Shown: piece by piece, positions 1-10,311 of the stretch
How positions within the stretch are numbered: position 1 is the stretch's first letter
Layout: each line of letters starts with the position of its first letter
From: Ascidia mentula
Lineage: Eukaryota; Chordata; Ascidiacea; Phlebobranchia; Ascidiidae
Length of the DNA stretch: 64,000 nt
Reading direction: 5' to 3'
NCBI GenBank assembly: GCA_947561715.1
Contig: OX387204.1
Location: 12,591,001-12,655,000, forward strand
Made by a program: the position numbers and the translations under genes
The notes under the pieces: model-generated
The model's database searches: none
What the model was told of the DNA's origin: nothing
Seen by the model: only the letters and a program-made list of their open reading frames with translations

Positions 1-1105
1 AAAAGCATGCGACTATAACCTTATCTTTGCATATTTATCATAAAACAACTAAAAGATAAAAACACTCATAAGTTGGTCGTGAATAATCGAACTTACGAGT
101 TCTGACTTTAATAATTTGAGTGGATGTGGAAATGAAGTTCCGAGCTGTAACTGTTATGTTGTACTCGGTATCTGGCTGCAAGTAAAGGAAACCTATCTGC
201 CTCGTTCCTGAATAGTAATTCCTTGCCCCGGTGGTTGAAGCATCCGCTATGTTCGAGTTGCTGGCATTCCATCCAATAAACAGACTGTTGTGGGTTTTCC
301 ACAAAACCTTGATATTGTGAATAACTGGTTCACCTGTAGACAAAAAACGTGACCAGTATGAAATGAAATAATACCTTCTGTTTTTACTAAATGCATTTTT
401 ACAGAACAACAGTACGGTATACTCACCACTTGTGAAACAGGTGTAACCGTTCAAACCTTCAGCACAACGACCAGGGCAAGAACTATTGCAGTATCCTGAA
501 CATTGATGTAAACAGAAAAAATAGATTTAGTTAAGTTAGGTGCGGGTAATTTTTAAACGAAGGTAATGAGATGGTAAACAAATTTATTAGGACTTCTTGG
601 AATAAAAACAATGTTCTCGTTACAATGCAATCTGACAAATTAATCACGTTCTGCTATATGTTGCTCTGCTATATATTGATACTATATATTAGCGGTTAAA
701 ATTACATTTTGTGAATTTGTAAAACAAGGAAAAAACAATTGGATTGAACAACTATTTCAACTAAAAGCACAAACCTTTGCAGTCGAATCCGTCACCTACA
801 AACCAGTCTTTGCACTTACAAGTGTATCCCCCACTTGTGTTTGTGCAATTTGCCTCAACGTGACATGCGTGAGTCCCATCAGTGCATTCATCAACACCTG
901 AAATCATCACGTAGTTACCGACTATAAAATACTGATTTCCGAAGAAAACGAGACAAAATCTTGCCATTTTATCAAAAATTTCAACATATTATACTTATTG
1001 CAAGTTAGTATTCAAAATATTCTAAAGGTAACATGAATATTTGTACCCACCTTGACATTGGACGCATGTTACAACAACAAACACGAACACCAGATAGGAC
1101 AACAT
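1..1105 (-). CDS. Gene A: 5' part of secreted EGF/FN3 protein (runs off left edge)
   Basis: Four exons read leftward. The signal-peptide exon is 1051-1105 (starts MLSYLVFVFVVVTC), the EGF exon 775-897, a small Cys exon 427-495 and an FN3 exon 97-333. All junctions are GT-AG and phase 1, and the exon lengths (55, 123, 69, 237) equal those of intact gene H. The EGF has the DEC...CxNTxGGYxC pattern of calcium-binding EGF domains. The FN3 shows the [15 protein letters not shown] strand. Comparison with gene G shows that the next exon ends just beyond base 1, so the gene is cut in an intron by the window edge. No stop codon interrupts the visible part. Predicted to be secreted or extracellular; the ligand is unknown. 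Confidence 0.85.
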
Positions 1106-1139
1106 CCTGTTGGCAGAATAATCTGAAACTGAACCCTGC

Positions 1140-3010
1140 CTGCGTCACAAAACCCCTTTTCTTCCACCAGCCACACAAAGCATGTTTTCTTCACATTCAC
1201 TGAGTGTGTTGACACTTGACAAACAAGCAGCCTTTTCAACCCAGAAAAGAGTGACGGAAATTTCCTCGTGCTAAAACCAGAAACCTTTTATTCTGTGTAC
1301 ATTGATCGAAGCCTTTGATAGCCTGTCAGACTGTCCTCGTAATTGATCTGGAATTGTCCGCCACTGCACGACCCAAACACTTCATACATTAACATGATAC
1401 CTGACAAAATGAGTGGTTTGAGTTTTTCACTAAATAATAAAATACAAAATATGTTACAGAAAACATTAGGTTTACAGGCTTTGCTGCCCAGGCATTGCAG
1501 CCTTATTGGATCAGCCACTCTATCCTGACATCTCGATACGATAGCTGTGAACGCCAAGGCCCCGCACAGTCGGGCGATCCTGCCAATTGTGTCATTACAT
1601 GAATCGTTACTGCGTTGTTATAGAAAATTAATTATTGGTCTGAACTGATCAAAGCATTTATTTTTAAACTCAGGTGATATTGGAGGAATGCGAAACCGGG
1701 GTTAACGTAAAGTCGGTCAAGCAAAAAACGACCTCAGTTCCGAAACCAACTGGTTCGCAGAAACTTTTTTTTAATTTTTCTCTCTCTAGGTCTCACTGGT
1801 GTTTCTTGCGTACCGACGTGACTTGACTCGAATAAGAACCCTGCTCTGGGATTTTCAGTAAAGTCAGTCGTGCATGCAAACGTTGAGTGTAAAATTTTAC
1901 GGAACCTAGTAGAAAAGACATATTTTTCCGGTAAACCGACTTTCTATAACGGCACACCGGTTGTCAAGCGCTGAGTGTTTGTTGTACAAAACCTAGAATT
2001 TCCATGTCAAAATGATACAGGTGTAATACAAAAGGTTTTTAATTTGCGAAACGTTTACAGAAGCGTTCAAGTAAAAAAAAAAAACCATGTGTTGGACATT
2101 GCAAACAGGTTGTGATGAGAGTGATTGTGTTCTGCAACGTGTCAACCAATTTAACGTTCCAATATTTCTACAATCTTCCACTGAACCCAGCTTGCGTGAC
2201 TAATCTCCATTTCTTCCACCAACGACCCAAAGCATTTTTTCTAAACGAATCACAGGGTCCGTGGAACCTTGACAAAAAACCTTGACTATCTGGTTCGCAG
2301 CAACATTTTTTTAAATTTTTCTCGCCAGTTCTCACTGGTGTTTCTTGCATACCGACGTGACTTGGCTCGAAAAAGAACCCTGCTCTGGGATTTTCCGTAA
2401 AGTCAGTCGTGCATGCAAACGTTGAGTCTATCATTCAACGAAAACTAGTAGAAAAGATACTTTTTTTTAAAAAAGGAGCTATTTTTACTTAAACCAGTGA
2501 AAATGAAAAATTCTGGTGGTTTTAATGTTGATTAAAATGCTCAAATTATGTAAATGTAATTTTATTGCTTTAGTACTAGGGTTAAAATGCCTTATTCATC
2601 TTTCCATTCGTTGTATCTCTCTATCCAATACTAGAACAACTCTCAACACAGATTATAATAGGGGAACCCGAAACTATAACTGGGGATATGCGCACAGTTA
2701 GTGAAGCATGCAGACCCATCCACCCGCTTTTACGAAATCACAAAGTTCACAACAACGTTCGAATAGTTTGTGATAAACATAAACGGCTCAAACATGTTTG
2801 TGATACAATGTTTGGCTCTCATAGACATTGCTTTTGAATGCAATTTTCATAGTCGCTTGATTGGAGGAGTGCCCTCCAAATAAGGTACCAAGCGATTGAA
2901 GCGAGAAAAATCACCTGAATTAAAGAAATTTTCTTAAAAACACAAAATCAATGCATATTTAATCTTTTACGGTTTTTATGTCGCTTCACAGTGCGTTTTC
3001 AACGGCCACG
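1140..3010. repeat. Repeat block R1, the 5' flank of gene A
   Basis: Non-coding block directly upstream of the gene A signal-peptide exon. Related sequence lies upstream of the other minus-strand family members: R2 at about 36,950-37,760, R3 at about 41,780-42,850 and the R4 array at 48,400-54,660. Landmarks in order are a 'cccagaaaagagtgacgg' segment (about 1,237), a 'gtaaagtcggtcaagc' segment (1,708), 'aaagtcagtcgtgcatgc' twice (1,860 and 2,399), and a 'tttattgctttagtacta' segment (2,560). R1 carries two copies of the middle part. No coding potential was seen. It may hold the promoter, but no TATA box is evident. Confidence 0.7.
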
Positions 3011-4250
3011 TCGGTAAATAAACACGACCTTTTCATTCTAATTTAATTTCTTGAATGCTTGAAAAAAGGATTTTACTGCATTGCTGTATGTACAAAGGAT
3101 AATCACCTAAGGCATTTTTGTTATTAACTGCAAGTGACGTGTGTTTATTTGCTTTTTTTTCATTTTTCAGTTACTACATTACTCGCATTTCTCACGAATA
3201 CAAACAGTTGATGAAAAAAGATTTGTACGTTAACAGGCAGACTGCCGTTGACTGAAGGCAGTGACTTTTTTTATTTTGTCCCCTGTGGCAGACGGCAGAG
3301 GCACCAAACATTGCAGAAGACACAACAATTACAACAAATTATTGTAAACTGCTGGAAAGAACATTGTTCTTTGTCATTGACGCAACCACTATTTTTGTGG
3401 ATGTGCAGCGACCCAAGAAATAGTCGCTTGGCGTGGTCCAGCTCCATTTCCAGGACCTCTGCCTGTTTGGTGCCTCTGTCTCTAGCACGTGAGTTGACAA
3501 GCGGTGTCAACGTTCCCCCTTTTTTCTTTTGTGCCCCTGCGTGTTTCAGTGTGATTCACTTGTTGCGTTATACCTGATGAAGTCTCGCCGCATGGCAGAC
3601 GAAACGTCGTAAGAATACAGTACGTTTATGCCGGGGAAGATCAATACATTTTTAATGGCAATATGCCTGGCAGCAACAGGAATCCAACATTTGTTAAGAG
3701 TTGACATTTTTTTTCTAATTTTAAGCTTAACTGTTTTAATGAGTCTAATGCTTGCTGGTGCACTGTTTTTGTAAGAGACTGACTGGTAAATAACTTTATT
3801 AAAGCACGAGCTTTCGCGAGCTTTATCTCGCTTCTTTAGGTGCAGTGTTTTAATGAGATACCACCCGTGACATTTTCCACTCTGGACACTACTTCGAAAT
3901 ACCTGTTTTAATCACTGATGTTGTAAAAGGCAAAATGTTGATTGTCTCATTTGAATGCATGTTCCGTGAGTATTAACTTGTCAGTGATTTCAATCTTTTA
4001 AAATCAAAACAAACTACTAGTCAAGCATATAGTGTATAATCGTATGATCGAGATGTTTGCCTGACCTGAATAATTTCGTCACCGAGTTTCTTGTGGGATT
4101 TTCGCCGATGGCGCTGACATCATTTGGTGTTGCCATGAATATCGTGTGTGATGAAACTATTCAAATAAATGAAAACCGCGTTTTTTCTATAAAGGTCATT
4201 GTTCACGCATTTGTTTGCTAATAAGTCATGTCATTTGCAAAGCATACACA
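3011..4250. other. Intergenic; two opposed hairpins with GAAA flanks
   Basis: No gene recognised. At 3,574-3,605 a CTGATGA is followed by a hairpin (stem GTCT-GCC/GGC-AGAC with one bulge) and GAAAC. At about 3,800-3,840 a similar hairpin with a GCGAAAG flank reads on the opposite strand. Short 'ctgatgaag...gaaac' hairpins of this kind are common in animal interspersed repeats, so 3,570-3,845 is probably a mobile-element remnant of unknown class. The open frame at 3,248-3,577 has no recognisable domain and is treated as chance. Confidence 0.35.
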
Positions 4251-4254
4251 AGGC

Positions 4255-4445
4255 GTCGATGATGTCAAGGTTATAGAGAGGGTATATTTACCAACGATGG
4301 CATTAGGAGCTTAGTGTTCACACGAGTAACAAAGAAACTGTTTGCGGAATCAACATTCGAGATGGGAAATAATGTAGGCTGTGTTAAATGCCACAAGTCA
4401 ACGTGTTTTGCAACAAGTGAAATTTTCGATTGGAGCAAAAGGCAA
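4255..4445 (+). promoter_or_regulatory. Orphan copy of the pentraxin B promoter module
   Basis: This stretch repeats the sequence just upstream of pentraxin B (5,030-5,225): shared runs include 'gatgtcaaggttat', 'cacacgagtaa', 'aagaaactgtt' and 'ttttgcaacaagtgaaattt'. It lacks the TATATATA found in the 5.2 kb copy, and no coding exon follows before the next copy. Probably a tandem-duplicated promoter that lost its gene. Confidence 0.55.
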
Positions 4446-5029
4446 AAGCAAGGTTAAGGCAAATTCTTCAATGTTTAGGATCGTTGTGGGAATGCTTGGC
4501 AACCTAAACACACGCTTGACGATTTGTGACGTTTGTATGTTTTATTTGCTAACCTTTGTTAACTTGTAGTACAAATATGGCCTGCAATATATGCAAACTG
4601 AAAATTAAATAACCGTAAGGCAAAATTAATTTTGAAGAAAACAAACGTTCGATAACATTGTTGTTTTTTGCGCTGATTTTGGTATCTCTGGCAATAAACA
4701 AATTCACTATAGTCACTAGATATTAGGGCACCAAATTGTTGTCGCGTTTTGGCGCGCTTCGTTACTTCCATACGTTGCACCGTTTACGGGTAAAAAAAAA
4801 GACATAAACATACGTAAAGTATCTTTAATCTACCCCGTTTAACTACAATTTTACTATTTTGCGACCGATATTGCTAAATAGTGTTTCAGTTTTTCTTCAA
4901 TGACACTGACAGTATTGGTGATGTTCACATTTGACGTCCTTATTTACAAATTATTGATGTCATTTACGTTTAACGTGGAACTGAAATAGAAAAACATATT
5001 GTTTTTGCAAACCTTTAGTCGATGATGAC

Positions 5030-5225
5030 ACGCAGTTAATGGGTGGGTTATATTTACCAACCTTGGCATACGTACCTTGTTGATCACACGAGTAAGAAAG
5101 AAAGAAACTGTTGTTTAACTTGTTTGATGGGAAATAATGCAGACTGTGTACACTTCCACAAGTCAATGTGTTTTGCAACAAGTGAAATTTTCGGTCGGTG
5201 CCACATGCCTATATATACAGAGCAT
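5030..5225 (+). promoter_or_regulatory. Promoter of pentraxin gene B, with TATA box
   Basis: The start codon at 5,263 lies about 45 bp after TATATATA at 5,210-5,217, which predicts a 5' leader of only about 20-25 bases. The upstream module is shared with two other places (4,255-4,445 and about 7,745-7,930). The element 'acaagtgaaattttcggt' just before the TATA box is the best-conserved part between the 4.4 and 5.2 kb copies. Confidence 0.6.
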
Positions 5226-5262
5226 TGAATGGAAGGTTCACATTTGAAAGCTATTTGCAAAA

Positions 5263-6482
5263 ATGAAGAACTTCCTTGATTTTCTCCTCTTTTGCGTGGT
5301 AAGCATGGTTTTGATGAATTCAGTTTGTAAATCAAGTGATGAGTTTATTGAAAATCATGACTGGAGTCCGTCATTGGAAAAACACATACTTTACGAACGT
5401 AAGTAGTTGAGGTACTAAACCACTTACCTTGCAACGAAATTCATAATTATTTTTCTTATTTTTTAGATTGTGCCTCGGTTAAATATACTTTTCCAAGAGC
5501 TGACCAAACGGAAGATTATGTTAGATACAAGAGATACATTCCACAACTGAAATCCGGAACAGTTTGTTTGTGGTTTAACGTGGACAACTTTTCTGCGGTC
5601 ATGCCTCTTGTCAGTTACCAAACATCAATATCACGCACTGAATTTCTCATTGAACTGAACACGCAATCAAAACTTAAAATGTTTCTTTCCGGTCGTGAAG
5701 CAAGGTTTTATTATGACTTACAACCATTAACAGACGTAAGTTTACAGAAAACGTTTAAAATAATAATGCATCGTCTTTGTAAGGTTATTGTCGGTTTAGC
5801 AACTAACATTTTCTCAGTACACATACATACACTTTTGCGAAAAGGACATGTACAAACACAGACAAAAAGTATTATCACGTTAGAACGATTAAATAATTTA
5901 CTATTTTGCTTTGCAGTACCACATTTGCGGATGGTTTGACCATCCCAGCAGCTCGGTAGGGATGTATTTGAATGGAGTGAACCTTGGTAATCAGACTCAT
6001 AGTGGAGCAAACATTGAAGGAGGCGGGAGTTTACTGATCGGACAGGACGAAGACTACACATATGATGACGGATTTTTCCCAAATCGCTGGACAAAAGTAC
6101 ATATAATAAACTGTTCAATGAGCATTATAGCCAAGCATCATACGTTGACGTTTGCATTTAAAACGCACGTTTTAACTAAAATAAACTAAACCTTTGGGAC
6201 AGTTAATTAAACGGGCATGGTGGGGCAACACCTTCACCAAAATGATTGTTGTTTTTTGGTATCCAACGTGCAGTGTCACTGAATTCCTGCATTGGATTGT
6301 TTTGCAGGGGATCAATCGAGAACGTGGCCATTTACCCACGAGTTATCACTGAGGCAGAAATCCAACAGATGATTAGTTTGTGCCAATGCCCGGTGGATGA
6401 CACGGTAATGATGACTGTGGATCGTGTCGAATTCTTTGGAGAATCATCTTACTCCATTCCCTCTGATTGCCCTACTATTTAA
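5263..6482 (+). CDS. Gene B: secreted pentraxin-like protein (possible frame defect)
   Basis: Four exons: 5263-5398, 5467-5735, 5917-6096 and 6308-6482. The N-terminus (MKNFLDFLLFCVVSMVLM) is a signal peptide. The rest matches the pentraxin fold in order: GTVCLWF with the first conserved Cys, HICGWF with the second (pentraxin signature HxCxxW), the GQDED calcium-site segment (GQEQD in C-reactive protein), and IENVAIYPR before the C-terminal strand. A Cys-containing C-terminal extension ends SDCPTI. Pentraxins bind calcium and microbial or altered-self ligands in body fluid. Oddity: the run before the exon-3 donor is AAAA where gene C has AA after a different base pair, so exons 3 and 4 join out of frame as written. 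This may be an inactivating change, an allele or a sequence error. About 240 aa, the family's usual length. Confidence 0.75.
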
Positions 6483-6920
6483 CTGGTTTTCACTGACATA
6501 CTATTTCTTTTAATTAGGTGCTGATTGTGTGGTTTAATTCATTTTAATGAAATCGTTTTTATCTATTAATTGATTCGTTTGCGGAACATCAAATTTGAGT
6601 ATTAGGCATAATGGAACAACACTTCATACATTTATTATATTCAGCACAGACTGTTCAATGTTAAGCACAGTAGCGCAGAAAATATTGTTTCTTTTTCTCT
6701 CGCTTATTATTATTAAATCGCAGCAAGTCCATAAGTTATTTTCTTGTTTTTATGTTGATATTCACTTGATACAAAATAGTTGTCGGTGCAGCATAAAAAA
6801 GAGTAGTACGCAAATTTTGCCATGATCTGCGTACGTTTCGATTTTTTTTGCGCAATTAGTTTTTTCAGTTTAACGTCTGGTTAGTAGGCTTTCCACAATC
6901 TACAAAAAAACGTATGTGCG

Positions 6921-7164
6921 CTGGTATCAATCATTCCCACTTCACGCCGACAAAATGAAGTCCAACAATTTTCGGAGTAATTATGACATCACTGTTTCCT
7001 GTGGTTAAATGTTTGTTTTTGAGTACGTTGGCAAACTTCACGCTTCATTAACAAAGTTCCCGTTAACTCTGTGTAGTAAAAGCAGTAGCAACTGGTTCCA
7101 TAACAATTTTTATCGCACACACCGCGGTTTCCACAAATTGAATACGAAGTTGAATCACGAATTC
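6921..7164 (-). pseudogene. Fragment of EGF/FN3 family 3' region (Cys exon plus part of third FN3)
   Basis: On the minus strand about 7,075-7,164 matches the Cys exon of genes E, H and I (Cys spacing of CDST...CGNRGVCDKN...CYC), and 6,921-6,998 matches the first third of the third FN3 exon. The FN3 match starts at the conserved acceptor and then ends abruptly near 6,921. No other exons of the family are nearby, so this is a relic left by deletion or a broken duplication between pentraxin B and kinase D. Confidence 0.65.
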
Positions 7165-7744
7165 CTGTACATCCTGTAGGCCTACAACTCTTTAGTAGGG
7201 TATGTTGAATTTCAGTTTACTGAACCTTACATACACAAATGATTAGGATTTCAAGTGTTGTTGGCGCCATGCAACCCTTGAAGTAGTTCGGTAAATATTG
7301 CCGACCTCTCTATTTTGTCACACAGAAAAAAATATATTTTCCACAAACACGCTCTCCGCACTTGAATATATAGTTGGGTCATGATACTGACGGCATGGTA
7401 TTTTCACCAGTATCATTTTGTAGAAAACTTTCCACACCATTGGTTACCAACCAACCCAAAGCGGTGTCGTATTCATCCCAGGATTCAGTATACTTTTGTT
7501 TAAGAGTTATTAGGTCTGTAGTTTTTATACAGTGTTGACCCTTCGCTTGTGAAATACGATGGTTAGATATTCTATCACCACAACTGCTGGAAGGTCAGGC
7601 AATTGAAAATGCAATAAAAACTAGTCTGCGCCCCAGAACATTAAAACAACGCACTATTATGAAACATCTGACCTAAAGACCGAAAACCACGTTCCACCTT
7701 TGAATGTCACAGTTGACACCCTTATTTCTAGAGCATACTTGAAG

Positions 7745-7930
7745 ATACTTGACGTCAAGGTTATGAAATGGATGTATTTACCGACGATGGCATATGTACC
7801 TCAATGATCACACAGGTAATTCACGAGGTGTTTGTGAACTTGGTCGTGGGAAGCAATGCAGACTGATTTCAATTGAAATTGTCAGTTAGCGCCATGAACC
7901 TATATATACACAGAGAAATAATAAACACAT
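7745..7930 (+). promoter_or_regulatory. Second orphan pentraxin promoter module
   Basis: Shares 'gacgtcaaggttatgaaatgg', 'tatttaccgacgatggcata', 'gatcacac' and a TATATATA (about 7,902-7,910, 'cctatatatacacaga') with the promoter of pentraxin B. The TATA context is almost the same as at 5,210. No pentraxin exon follows; after 7,931 no coding sequence is seen for over 700 bp. Likely the remains of a third, lost pentraxin copy. Confidence 0.5.
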
Positions 7931-8777
7931 CTACATTTAAATGTGTTGCAGTGATAAATATTGGTCAGTATTATTCGGTGATTTTTAGTCTGCGATTACG
8001 CAAACTGTATAAAAATTGATCATTTTATGTTCTCTCTACTCACAAAATACTTGTAAATTTTAGGTTTCGACTTAATGTACTAATTACCATTTACCAGAAT
8101 GTAGCCTTAGCACTGTCTAAAAAAGCAAAAAAACGTACCACAAAAGGCATTGTATAATGAATCCACTTTCAACACTATTTGGTGCGCCAAAAACAAAAAG
8201 TCTTCTTTGAATTGGGCCTTTTACCAAAAAAGATGACAAGGGTCGTAACTTTCATTATATTGCGATACATCACCAACATAATAGATCACAAATATTTTGA
8301 CTGATTTGCATTTAACTTTCTAATAACATAGGAACTTGTTTGCTTCTGAACACGGACAAAAACATTACGACCCATAAAAACGGGCCTGGTAGCATCACAT
8401 AAAAGACTTTTGTTTGACTTTCACCATACGGAGACAATACTTGCCCGATTTTGATTTCCCGAAACGAAGGTCGTAAACTAATGTTACGTAGGCAGTTCTG
8501 GCGAAATAGTCCGAGCTATCTGTTATTCTAACTACGTAAAGCAGGCGAAATGCGATTTCGGACAAAGCATTTGTGTTTTACATGATCCTGTGTTTTCTCG
8601 TAATAGCCGCATTGCGTCCTAGATTTATAAACGTATGCGATTCATCTATTTCTTTTGTTAGCTACAAACACCTTGAGGTGAAACAGTTGTTTCAGACGGA
8701 ATCATTCTGCAGCAAATTAACCATGGAAAGCAAAGTAAGTGGCAAAACATAACTTTTGCTGTTGATTTTGTAGCGGT
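7931..8777. other. Intergenic, nothing recognised
   Basis: AT-rich sequence without conserved exons, clear repeats or copies elsewhere in the window. Confidence 0.5.
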
Positions 8778-9095
8778 TTAAGTAATAAGTGAGTTTATAA
8801 TCAAGCTTGTAGCAAGTAGCAAAACATGAATTCCTTTTGGACCACATGAGCCGTGTGTGTACGAAGCATGAGCTCCGTTTGCATAAAGTGTTACGATTAT
8901 GTAACAAATGGCTAAATATGCTAGCCTTTCGCAAAGGGGAGGTTCATGGTTTACAATGAAAACGTTTGATTCATAGTCCAAAATATCGACCACAGCCAAA
9001 CAAGTCAAAGGCAACACAGCAACCAGTAACAAATGTGGTACTTTGTTTGGTCGGATGTTTGGCGTTAAAACTAACAATCCTTTGTGAAGTTCCAA
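8778..9095 (-). CDS. Hydrophobic open frame of unknown nature
   Basis: A 105-codon open frame with three hydrophobic stretches (around LLLVAVLPLTCLAVVDIL, LAYLAICYIIVTLYA and HVLLLATSLIINSLI). It could be an exon of a multi-pass membrane protein, but no family signature, splice-site support or paralogue in the window was found. AT-rich DNA readily gives hydrophobic frames by chance, so confidence is low. Confidence 0.2.
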   Translation of the reverse strand: MELHKGLLVLTPNIRPNKVPHLLLVAVLPLTCLAVVDILDYESNVFIVNHEPPLCERLAYLAICYIIVTLYANGAHASYTHGSCGPKGIHVLLLATSLIINSLIT

Positions 9096-9099
9096 TGAA

Positions 9100-10311
9100 C
9101 ATGAGTAACGAATTGCAACCAGAAACGTTAAGTTAGCATAACTTTACCTTGAAGTTCAGTTTATTGATAATGTGTATATCTCATACTACATATACGTTAT
9201 ACAACCTTACAATGCAAGTCAATAAACAAAGTTTAACCATAGGAAGTTGGTTGATTTCAGGGCATGGACAAGATCAATAAACTTGCCAAAGCTATATCCG
9301 TAAGCTTTAGTTGGACTGATAAAATAAAAAAAAGTTAACGTAAGCAATACACTCCTTCAGAACTTTTACTTTTTTGTTGTTGTTCCATAACGAATCTAAC
9401 TATAACGCAGTAACTACCCTGTTTTTGCATGGGAGCTTTTTTTTCAACTGCCCTCTTTTCGTTATACTTTTCTTTTGTTATCCTATAACGAAGCGGCATA
9501 CAAAGCATGCACCCACCTACTTTTTTACTGGCTCACCTTCTTTTCGTTCTTCAGTTACGAAGCTGGTATAGTTTGAAACACATACAACCTCCTGCTTTTC
9601 ACTGGGGCCTTTTTCGTTTTTTAAATTTAAGGCCTGATATTACACATTATTTATTAGGGAAATACCTGCACGCTCACTGCGAACAATCTTATACATCAAC
9701 AATATGCCGCCCCGAAACAGCAGTCCGAACTTATCTCCGATCTCCAATAAACCAATTGACCAGATAGAAATAAACACCCCTAGGCAAAGCAACGGCGCTA
9801 CCACTTCAACCCAATAAACCAATCAGAAGGTTGAAAAGCTGCGTGAAATTCTCCCATCTTATTGAAAACAAAAAGTGCCCACGCCCGGTCCAGATTAGAG
9901 AAAAGAGAACAATCAACAATTTTTCTTTTTCAGCACTATGTCAAAACGAAACAAAGCATCCTGCCAAAAATATTCGGGGTGTCACTACCTCATGGTCGGT
10001 GAACCTGAGCCAAAAATATCAATCTTGTAATATGGTTGTAATTTATTGATATGGCATCATTTTCACAAGAGTGTGCTCTAGCTTTGACCGCTATAAATCG
10101 TTCGTCCAGATTGAAAGCATTGCGTAGTCCCACACACCACAGAAAGGGAAAGAGATAACCTGATCAATATTTACGAATTAGTGCCAGCCAAATTCCTATA
10201 CATCGCAGAAAGAGATACAAAAACAAAAAAATTATCCTGAAAATTCGTTTCTGTAGTACGCCCCATTGAACTTGCGTTTCATCAATTTCTGTTTATGTGT
10301 TTGTTCTTTAG
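9100..10311. other. Intergenic upstream of kinase D; degenerate tandem repeat
   Basis: At about 9,365-9,625 loosely repeated pieces ('ataacgaa', 'cttttcgtt', 'tactggctcacc', 'cactggggcc') recur every 70-100 bp, suggesting a decayed tandem repeat. The remainder shows no exon or regulatory signal that I can support. Homology with the flank of kinase K stops a few bases before the exon at 10,312. Confidence 0.3.

Noticed and set aside
3248-3577. 109-codon open frame on the plus strand
   Set aside because: No domain, no paralogue, and it overlaps a probable repeat remnant; low-complexity Gln/Thr content fits chance.
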